Shown here: positions 28,364 to 35,290 of the stretch, piece after piece
Layout: the number at the start of each line of letters is the position of its first letter
Numbering within the stretch: the first letter of the stretch is position 1
Origin: Phycisphaerae bacterium
Lineage (GTDB): Bacteria > Planctomycetota > Phycisphaerae > Phycisphaerales > SM1A02
NCBI GenBank assembly: GCA_002700845.1
Contig: PAFA01000019.1
Coordinates: 1-35,290 of the forward strand
Reading direction: 5' to 3'
Length of the DNA stretch: 35,290 bases
Position numbers and translations under genes: made by a program
Notes under the pieces: model-generated
What the model was told of the DNA's origin: nothing
Seen by the model: the letters and a program-made list of their open reading frames with translations, nothing else
The model's database searches: none

Positions 28364-28365
28364 GT

Positions 28366-28383
28366 GGGGGGAGGATACCCCCC
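28366..28383 (-). promoter_or_regulatory. GGGGGG-TATCCT-CCCCCC hairpin just upstream of the bamA ATG
   Basis: Perfect 6-bp G:C inverted repeat with 6-nt loop ending 2 nt before the ATG. Confidence 0.5.
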
Positions 28384-28391
28384 GCACGGGT

Positions 28392-28613
28392 TCAACTGAG
28401 CCATATGGAGGCAATCATCCCCAATGCGAAGAGAACCAAGGCCATCGTGCCCAAACCATCGGTCTCGGTTGGGTGAGCGAGCGCCCGAGCTGAGGGGTGG
28501 GTCTGGGGTCGACGGCGACGGGCTTCTGTTGATCGGGGGTGCGACATCTTCATTCTCCAGTCACCCTCGTCGACCAAGAACGCAGACCAAACAAGTCCCA
28601 ACAGGACAATCAT
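28392..28613 (-). CDS. Possible 73-aa two-TM small membrane protein upstream of bamA
   Basis: MIVLLGLVWSAFLVDEGDWRMKMSHPRSTEARRRRPQTHPSARALAHPTETDGLGTMALVLFALGMIASIWLS; fills the bamA/gcvT gap on the same strand as bamA. Confidence 0.4.
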   Translation of the reverse strand: MIVLLGLVWSAFLVDEGDWRMKMSHPRSTEARRRRPQTHPSARALAHPTETDGLGTMALVLFALGMIASIWLS

Positions 28614-28673
28614 CCCGGCTGGGGTCGGGTCATTCCGGCAACTCCGGCAATCCGGCATGGCTACGCTGTGGGT

Positions 28674-29771
28674 ATGTCCGAGAACGCACTGCACCGCACC
28701 CCGCTCTACGACCGACACTGTGCACGAGGAGGCAAGCTTGTGCCCTTCGCCGGTTGGGAAATGCCATTGCACTTTGGCTCCATCCTCGAAGAGCACCGCG
28801 CAACCCGTGCTTCAGGTTCCATCTTTGACGTCAGCCATATGGGCCGTCTGTCTCTTACCGGTCCCCAAGCTGAGGGCCTGCTGGATCGAGTGGTCACCCG
28901 GAAAATTTCTGGGATGAAAGACGGTCAGGCTCGATATGGATTGGCCTGCCGAGAAGATGGTGGCACGATCGACGATCTCATTGTGAACCGAATGGGACCT
29001 GAAGATTTCTTGGTCGTATGCAATGGAGCCAACCGAGAATGTGTGGTCAAACACCTGCAAAGCCACAACACCACTGGTGCTGAAATTTCAGATGACACCG
29101 TGGGCTCAACCATGGTTGCCGTTCAAGGTCCCGCAGCGGTTCGAAGGATGACTGCACGTTGGCCACACCTGAGTGATATGAAGAGATATCGATGTGGGCT
29201 CATTGAGCATGGTGAACACAGTCTTTTTGTCGCGAGAACCGGATACACCGGCGAAGATGGCTTTGAAGTCATCGCCCCTGGTTCAGCCACCGAAGCCGTC
29301 ATTGAGCTTCTTGATGATCTGGCCAACCACGATGTGGTGGATGCCGGTCTGGGTGCGCGGGATAGCCTTCGGCTTGAAGCAGCAATGCCGCTCTATGGAC
29401 ACGAACTCTCTGAATCCAAAGACCCCATCGCCGCGGGGTTGCGATTCGCCGTAACTCTGGAAAAAGAAACACCTGGATTTATTGGTCAAGAAGCCCTGCG
29501 TCAAAAAGCTGAGCAAGGTGTTCCCGCCACACTGGTGGGACTTCAAATTCAAGCCCCACGCGCCGCAAGACAAGGCGCAGTGGTAAAGAAGCAAAACGAA
29601 GAGATTGGCGAAGTCACCAGCGGTGTTGTCTCACCCACCATGCAGCAATCTATTGCCATGGCCATGGTGGCCACCGAGTGGAGCACCGAGGGCACGATCT
29701 TGCAAGTCGAGATTGGCCGGAACGTGGCTGAAGCCACGGTCGTACCCATGCCTTTTTACAAGCGGTCCTGA
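28674..29771 (+). CDS. gcvT: Glycine cleavage system T protein (aminomethyltransferase)
   Basis: MSENALHRTPLYDRHCARGGKLVPFAGWEMPLHFGSILEEH, FDVSHMGRLSLTGP, ARTGYTGEDGFEVI, GLGARDSLRLEAAMPLYGHEL. Confidence 0.94.
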   Translation: MSENALHRTPLYDRHCARGGKLVPFAGWEMPLHFGSILEEHRATRASGSIFDVSHMGRLSLTGPQAEGLLDRVVTRKISGMKDGQARYGLACREDGGTIDDLIVNRMGPEDFLVVCNGANRECVVKHLQSHNTTGAEISDDTVGSTMVAVQGPAAVRRMTARWPHLSDMKRYRCGLIEHGEHSLFVARTGYTGEDGFEVIAPGSATEAVIELLDDLANHDVVDAGLGARDSLRLEAAMPLYGHELSESKDPIAAGLRFAVTLEKETPGFIGQEALRQKAEQGVPATLVGLQIQAPRAARQGAVVKKQNEEIGEVTSGVVSPTMQQSIAMAMVATEWSTEGTILQVEIGRNVAEATVVPMPFYKRS

Positions 29772-29777
29772 TTCAAT

Positions 29778-30701
29778 TTACAAATCAACCCTCTGACGGA
29801 TCTTGCGACGCTCTTCGAACCATCGCACAGGATGCCCTGATTCGATCGCACTTCGGATACGGCCCAAAGCCTCCGATTCCAACTGGCGAACGCGTTCTCG
29901 CGTCAAACCAATTCGAGCTCCGATTTCTTTCAGAGTCAACGGCTGCTCTCCTTGCAAACCAAAGCGGAGACGGAGAATGCTGGCGTCACGCTCATCGATG
30001 ACGTCAAGAAGCTGCATCACCACGCTGTAAATTTCTCGATTGCCCGACAGTTCCTCGGGCGCAACCTGGCTGGCATCGGCAAAGGTTTCAGAGAACCCCC
30101 GCTGTTCATCGTCATTCGCGGTGGAAATTGTGCTGGCGGATTGGGTATCCATTGCCTGTCGAACAACGGCGTATTTCCGGGGTGGAACGGAAAGCAACTT
30201 TGCCATTTCCGGATCGGTGGGCGAGCGACCATGCTTTTGCTCAAAATCACGGGCAAACTCCTTGGCTCGAGCAATGAGCTCCACCATGTAAGCCGGGATA
30301 TGCACTGGCTGTCGAGCATGCAAAAGCGTTCGCTTAATGGCCTGCTTGATCCACCAGGAGGCATAGGTTGAGAATCGTGCCCCTTGGGCAGGATCAAAAC
30401 CTTCCGCTGCTCGAATCAGGCCGACATTGCCCTCTTCGATCAAATCAGCCAAGGTCATACCTCGGTTGTTGTAGTTCTTACTGATGGCGACCACCAGACG
30501 AAGGTTCGCTCGGATCAATCGATCTTTCGCGTTATGACATCCGTCGTTAATGATGGACCACCCGAGCTGACGCTCTTCGAGCGGGGTCAGGAGATTGGTG
30601 CGTCCGATCTCCTGCAGGTAATGCTCGAGTTCTCCGTGGCTTCTGGACATTCTTGGCCTCGCAGGATCAACTGATCCGTCATTCCATACGGCGTGATCCA
30701 C
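29778..30701 (-). CDS. Sigma-70 family RNA polymerase sigma factor (RpoD/RpoS-like)
   Basis: ANLRLVVAISKNYNNRGMTLADLIEEGNVGLIRAAEGFDPAQGARFSTYASWWIKQAIKR; LTLKEIGARIGLTRERVRQLESEALGRIR. Alternative start 30650. Confidence 0.95.
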   Translation of the reverse strand: MDHAVWNDGSVDPARPRMSRSHGELEHYLQEIGRTNLLTPLEERQLGWSIINDGCHNAKDRLIRANLRLVVAISKNYNNRGMTLADLIEEGNVGLIRAAEGFDPAQGARFSTYASWWIKQAIKRTLLHARQPVHIPAYMVELIARAKEFARDFEQKHGRSPTDPEMAKLLSVPPRKYAVVRQAMDTQSASTISTANDDEQRGFSETFADASQVAPEELSGNREIYSVVMQLLDVIDERDASILRLRFGLQGEQPLTLKEIGARIGLTRERVRQLESEALGRIRSAIESGHPVRWFEERRKIRQRVDL

Positions 30702-30922
30702 GAAACGGATCCGCCAGATAAATCCATCGGTCGAGGAAGATGCGGTGTCAAATGAACGACAGCAAGATCTTTTGGAACCGGTTGGGCAAACTGCACGAAC
30801 GGAACAAACAGACCCACACAGAGTCGGCGGTTTTTGCGCGTAGATTTTTGGAACGCTGAAGTGATTCCGCCAGTCGGCGACAAGAAGTGTCGTCTTTCAG
30901 CCCTTTCTGACACCAGGAACGA

Positions 30923-33454
30923 TCAATAGGCTTTCTGAAAAGCCTCCACAGCCGAGCGAAATTGAGGCCCTCCGAGTTCCGGAAACGACGCACGCAACCT
31001 TTCCACTCGGGCCCAGAGTTCATCTTGAGGGGTGCCGATCCGTTGCAAAACGTCGAGCATGCTGAGTTGACTCTCCCAAAAAACATTGGGCAACTTTTGG
31101 GGCGAAGTTGCCCGCGCCAGACGCCGAAAAGTTTTCATCGGTTCAACCAAGGCCTCTCGATCTGGGCCAGCCAGGATCAACTGGCACCGAGCTTGGCCAA
31201 GCAGCCAAGGCGCGGCATCAGATTGGATGATCAAAAGGCGGTCGTAGGCCAGAAGTCCCGAGGCGGCGTCACCCAGAAGCAAATGGCTGTCCGCTACCAA
31301 CTCCAGCCATGCAGAGGACGGCTCTTCTTGCCCTGAAATCCAGGGGTCAAAAACCTTCAGAACCTCACGAAGGGCTGATTCTTGACTGGTCTGATCTCCG
31401 TTGGGCGTAGAAAGGCTCATGGCTCGTGCAGCCGAAGAAAGTCGGTCCCGAAGCATGCCAGCAACCACCGGGCCCAAACGATCCGGGGCGCGGTTCAATT
31501 GCTCCGACAGAGCCGTCGACATGAATTCACCAAGCTCCGAACCAAGACGAACCTCAACCCGAAGACGGTCTTCCAGCATGTCCCCATCAAGAATGGTCGG
31601 CCAAGGGTCCTGATTCAGAATATTTCTTGCTGAGCGTGGTCCATCGAGCGCGAACGCCACTTCGACCGCGGTCAAGCGGTACTCACCAGACAACTTTGGA
31701 TCTGTGGGACTCTTGACGGCTCGGGATTTTAAAAAGGACGACTTAAAATCATTAAGTCGCGATCTGACTTCCCGCGCGACAGGAACCCTTGCCTGGGAAT
31801 CCGCGCGAACAACACGCTGACGCTCCATGGCAAATACCGCCGCATGCACCTCTGGAGAATCTGGTTGCTCCTGCACAACCTGATTGAAGTGTGGCAAAGC
31901 GCGTGAATACTCCTCAAATCCCGCGAAACACTTTGCCAACGCCAACTGGTCTTCTGCGGTGTTGATCATGGGCTCCAGCGCATTCAACAACTCCACGGTG
32001 ACATGCTCAGAGTCGACTTCGACGACGGCGGCACAAGTTTGAAGCAGTAGCGTTACGGCCGTCCACTGCTCTGGAATAGACGGAAGAGACCTGCGATCTG
32101 GTGTCGATCCGAACGGTGCACCGAAGGCCGCCTGGCGAAGCAGTGGGATGGCTTGATCAAGATCTTGCGCTCGCAGAGCCTGCACACCAAGAACATAAGA
32201 AGCCCGGCAGAACGCGGAGGGATCGGCGTTTTCTGCCATTGAATCTTGAATCGCACGCTGAAAGAGAAGATTCGATTTTTCCGGATGGCTTGGTGCGATC
32301 AACAATGCAATCGCTACCAATCCGCAGGGCGGCGCACTTTGAACCAGCAAGTCTGCACGCAATGACCCCTGCCAACTGGACCACAACCGGGCAACACGCT
32401 GCCCCGTTAAACCGGACCAGTCAGGACCAGATCCCCGAAGATGATTTCGAATTTTGAACCACGCCTCAAAGCTCTTCTGCAATCCTTTTTTTGACATTGG
32501 TGCATCAGATAGATCCTTTACCACGGTGAAGTCAGCCCAGGCAAAACAGGTCTCAGGCGCATCCGGTTGACAGGAGAATTGACCCGAAAGCCAATGGAAC
32601 AACTCCTGCTCTGGTGGCAACAAGGATGCAACGCTCTCTTCGTCAAGCAATCCCGAATCAAGCTGACCGACCGAAGTTCGAGCCGTCTGCTCCAGAACCA
32701 GGCCATGGAATTCAAGAAGAGCCGCTGCGGCTTGAGAAAGGACCGGTTCTTCATAAGAAACGCCAGACGAATCCATCCCCTGATTGTGATTTTGGAATCG
32801 GTTCCGCCACATAGAGGCCTCACGGCGCATGGCCTCCTGCGACATTGGCTCATCAAACCGAAGATCTCGAGGCGCAATCGGAAAATCCTCCACCAAATCC
32901 AAATGAATGCGGTGACTAAGCGCCAAATACCTGAGCCATGGGCCGCGTAAATCACGTTCGCGCATTGCCATTTCGGATCTCTGCATGCGCAACGATGGAT
33001 CACTTAAGAATTCTGGATCCGATTCCAAATCCAAAATCTCTTGCTGCGTCGCGGCCATGCCTGCGGAACTCCACCGATCAAAGACACGCACCCAATTGTG
33101 AATGTCTTTTCGAGTTTCTGCAGAAACCAGGGGCCACGTCCAGAACCGCCGAATGGCATTGTTGGCCCCCGATCGAAGATGCACCATCAGCACATCTTCA
33201 GCATGATCGAACGCCACCCGGGCAGACACCTCACCAATCTCACAGTGCTGCTCTCGCCATAGGATTCGGTCACGGCGAATCACCGTGATCTCTTCCGGCG
33301 ACGCTTCCATCAGTCTTTGATCAAGCTCCTCAAGCCGGTCAACTTTGGGGGTCGAAGCCTCGATCTGCTGCGGCGCTCCAAAGAAAAGCGTGACCAACAA
33401 GGACAATCTGAAGCAGAAAATCAGATGAAAACGATCCACGAAGATTTCAGACAT
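30923..33454 (-). CDS. Large exported hypothetical protein with TPR-like segments
   Basis: Signal-peptide-like MSEIFVDRFHLIFCFRLSLLVTLFFGAPQQIEAS; TPR-like DQLALAKCFAGFEEYSRALPHFNQVVQEQPDSPEVHAAV. ORF is open to 33496. Confidence 0.72.
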   Translation of the reverse strand: MSEIFVDRFHLIFCFRLSLLVTLFFGAPQQIEASTPKVDRLEELDQRLMEASPEEITVIRRDRILWREQHCEIGEVSARVAFDHAEDVLMVHLRSGANNAIRRFWTWPLVSAETRKDIHNWVRVFDRWSSAGMAATQQEILDLESDPEFLSDPSLRMQRSEMAMRERDLRGPWLRYLALSHRIHLDLVEDFPIAPRDLRFDEPMSQEAMRREASMWRNRFQNHNQGMDSSGVSYEEPVLSQAAAALLEFHGLVLEQTARTSVGQLDSGLLDEESVASLLPPEQELFHWLSGQFSCQPDAPETCFAWADFTVVKDLSDAPMSKKGLQKSFEAWFKIRNHLRGSGPDWSGLTGQRVARLWSSWQGSLRADLLVQSAPPCGLVAIALLIAPSHPEKSNLLFQRAIQDSMAENADPSAFCRASYVLGVQALRAQDLDQAIPLLRQAAFGAPFGSTPDRRSLPSIPEQWTAVTLLLQTCAAVVEVDSEHVTVELLNALEPMINTAEDQLALAKCFAGFEEYSRALPHFNQVVQEQPDSPEVHAAVFAMERQRVVRADSQARVPVAREVRSRLNDFKSSFLKSRAVKSPTDPKLSGEYRLTAVEVAFALDGPRSARNILNQDPWPTILDGDMLEDRLRVEVRLGSELGEFMSTALSEQLNRAPDRLGPVVAGMLRDRLSSAARAMSLSTPNGDQTSQESALREVLKVFDPWISGQEEPSSAWLELVADSHLLLGDAASGLLAYDRLLIIQSDAAPWLLGQARCQLILAGPDREALVEPMKTFRRLARATSPQKLPNVFWESQLSMLDVLQRIGTPQDELWARVERLRASFPELGGPQFRSAVEAFQKAY

Positions 33455-33492
33455 GATCAACTTGCTCCACCGTGATATGAACTCCATCGACA

Positions 33493-34053
33493 TCAACCCG
33501 AAGTCAGCGTGACGTTGTTGTAACCCGCTCGGGCTGCAGCATCAAATGTTCTCACCACATGTTCCCAGTCCGTACCGACCTCTGGCTTCAACACGATTGG
33601 ATGATCCTCCGGCCAAAGTCCGCGTCTGCCGGGCCCGCCAAGTCGACGCGAAGCCAAAAAGTCAGTTAATGCTTCAGGTGTCTCTGGCTGTGGAAATGGA
33701 CCTTCCAGGCCGATCTGAAAACCAAGACCGACGCTGGCTTGACCGGCATCAGTGACACTTGATCGAACCGTAATGACCACCGGATGCTCCGGCACCTCAA
33801 AAGGGTCGGACACACCTGTGGACAGTCGATTTGGCAAATCAAGACGCTCGATTATTTCAGAACGTTTGAATTCTGTGGCCACCATGAAATACACCAGCAA
33901 CAAGAACACCACATCAATCATCGAGGTGAGGTTCAGACTGGGTCGAAAAGGCAAGCGAAGTTGGGCTTTTCGATCAGAGCGGCGCTGTGCTCTTCGCGCA
34001 GCGGCGTCTCCTTGCTGGTGGTCAGCGTCTTGTCGTGGCGCAGGCATCATCAT
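33493..34053 (-). CDS. exbD: ExbD/TolR family protein (1)
   Basis: RPSLNLTSMIDVVFLLLVYFMVATEF; C-terminal TWEHVVRTFDAAARAGYNNVTL. Confidence 0.9.
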   Translation of the reverse strand: MMMPAPRQDADHQQGDAAARRAQRRSDRKAQLRLPFRPSLNLTSMIDVVFLLLVYFMVATEFKRSEIIERLDLPNRLSTGVSDPFEVPEHPVVITVRSSVTDAGQASVGLGFQIGLEGPFPQPETPEALTDFLASRRLGGPGRRGLWPEDHPIVLKPEVGTDWEHVVRTFDAAARAGYNNVTLTSG

Positions 34054-34532
34054 GTCGAAGGCTCAAGCAACACCAAGTGCACCCTTGCTTCAGTATTCGC
34101 GGCAGAAGCGCTCGCCTGACGCAACGCGTCAAATATGGGCTGGATCCATTCAAAATGAATTTCACGATCTGCTCGCAAATGGATTGCCAAATCCGGACGG
34201 CCCCTCAAATCCTCGGCGATGCGTGCGGTCAGCGCGGAACACCCTTTGGCATCAATTGAAAATTCGTCCCCCAAGACCACTGCTCGGGATCCCACGCCAG
34301 GCTGAAATTCGTCGGGCAGAATATTGACGACCAGCCGAGGTTCTTCCCCCGCAACCATGGCCGCCGCGTTTGGAACTTCTGGGAGGTTAAGGGGCTCAGC
34401 CTCACGACTCACAACCTGTGAAACCAAGACAAAGAACACAATCAACAAAAAGACCACATCAATCATCGAGGTCAAATTTGCCTCGACTTGAGTCGGCAGG
34501 TGCTTTCGTTTGGTTCGAGTCATGCGAGACAT
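34050..34532 (-). CDS. exbD: ExbD/TolR family protein (2)
   Basis: VEANLTSMIDVVFLLIVFFVLVSQ; HLRADREIHFEWIQPIFDALRQA. Start uncertain (34532, 34583 or 34676). Confidence 0.9.
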   Translation of the reverse strand: MSRMTRTKRKHLPTQVEANLTSMIDVVFLLIVFFVLVSQVVSREAEPLNLPEVPNAAAMVAGEEPRLVVNILPDEFQPGVGSRAVVLGDEFSIDAKGCSALTARIAEDLRGRPDLAIHLRADREIHFEWIQPIFDALRQASASAANTEARVHLVLLEPST

Positions 34533-34545
34533 CAGATCACGGCGT

Positions 34546-35283
34546 TCAATGGCTTTGCGGCGGAGAAGATGGAGAACCACCATCTTTCGGGTGTGCCCCC
34601 GAAGCGGTGCTTGGTTGGGAACGTAAGGGTGCACCGGCAAGGTCAACGGTGGATTTGGTCTTTCCCCCCGATCCATGAGCCTTTCGCCATTCTGGGTCGA
34701 ACGGGCGGATCAAAACCGTCACTTCTGCCAATACAGATTCTGAAGCATCGAGAATTCGATTGCGCACGACGGCGTATCCCATGAGGGCTGGGATCGCGAC
34801 CACCAGCCCCCAAAAGGTTGTGACCAAGGCAGTACCAATTCCTCCGGCAAGCAGAACCGGGTCGGCATTTCCTCCGGCTGAAACAATTGATTGAAAGGCC
34901 AAGATCATTCCGTACACCGTGCCAAACAAACCAGCCATCGGAGCCAACTGACCAACCAGGTGAAGAAGGTCAACTTTCCGAAGGTGCCGAGCAGTTTCCT
35001 GGTCGACGGCATCTTCCATTGCCATCAACATGGCTTCGTATCCTCGGGGAGCGGTCAACAACGTGGTGTTGGCCACCGAACCAAAAAAGCTTTGGTCTTC
35101 GGTCAAGACCTTGATGGCTTTTCGGTAGCCCCCTGAATGCAGAAGCCGTGAGGCCTGCTCACGGCTGAACGTGGGGATGAGCGCTTCACGCTTGGTGCCC
35201 CAAAGGAAGAAAACAATCGCCCCCAGGCTGACGGCACTTGCTGACAACAGCAGCCAAATAATGCCTGTGCCCAGCCATTCCAC
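34546..35283 (-). CDS. exbB: MotA/TolQ/ExbB proton channel family protein
   Basis: LHLVGQLAPMAGLFGTVYGMILAFQSIVSAGGNADPVLLAGGIGTALVTTFWGLVVAIPALMGYAVVRNRI. GTG start is close to the window edge; N-terminus could extend. Confidence 0.92.
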   Translation of the reverse strand: MEWLGTGIIWLLLSASAVSLGAIVFFLWGTKREALIPTFSREQASRLLHSGGYRKAIKVLTEDQSFFGSVANTTLLTAPRGYEAMLMAMEDAVDQETARHLRKVDLLHLVGQLAPMAGLFGTVYGMILAFQSIVSAGGNADPVLLAGGIGTALVTTFWGLVVAIPALMGYAVVRNRILDASESVLAEVTVLIRPFDPEWRKAHGSGGKTKSTVDLAGAPLRSQPSTASGAHPKDGGSPSSPPQSH

Positions 35284-35290
35284 GCCTTGC

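Noticed and set aside
28364-28673. Possible glycine riboswitch upstream of gcvT
   Set aside because: Could not find the conserved glycine-aptamer core; the region is better explained by a small ORF and the bamA leader.
30702-30922. Possible ncRNA/small secreted ORF upstream of the sigma factor (30587..30913)
   Set aside because: Weak CGACA-agaag-TGTCG hairpin without a U tract; the ORF overlaps the sigma factor start and has no convincing motif.
1-35290. CRISPR arrays, tRNAs, rRNAs, IS elements, phage or toxin-antitoxin genes
   Set aside because: No regular repeats, no transposase or phage motifs, and nearly all DNA is used by housekeeping-type genes.

Overview
Dense, ordinary-looking chromosomal window from a Gram-negative (diderm) bacterium, probably of Planctomycetes/PVC type (inference from gene content only). 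I see no phage, IS element, CRISPR array or tRNA. The left edge carries the 5' part of a tmRNA gene (ssrA) on the minus strand: I can read the tRNA-like 5' end, a pseudoknot 1 and a tag ORF, ANSQYSLAA*. Recognisable genes are: DUF4190-like membrane protein, plsC-like acyltransferase, hscB-like J-protein, two tandem CNNM/CBS proteins, penicillin acylase, recJ, an adenylate kinase family protein, cytochrome oxidase subunit III with a large His/Asp insert, galE-like epimerase, dut, a 587-aa orphan protein, GT4 glycosyltransferase, truA, an archaeal-AdkA-like/deoxyribosyltransferase-like fusion, an eukaryote-like UDPGP pyrophosphorylase, phoU, pdxJ, Nudix, glmM-type phosphohexomutase, a PTPS/QueD-family protein lacking the usual catalytic residues, the outer-membrane cluster bamA-skp-skp-lpxD-lpxC/fabZ-lpxA, gcvT, a sigma-70 factor, and exbB-exbD-exbD plus a large secreted TPR-like protein. 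The items most worth following up are the AdkA/NDT fusion, the triad-less PTPS homolog, the tmRNA tag, the apparent CTG start of lpxD, the His-rich COX3 insert and the ExbBD/TPR cluster. All assignments are by eye from sequence motifs; no searches were run.
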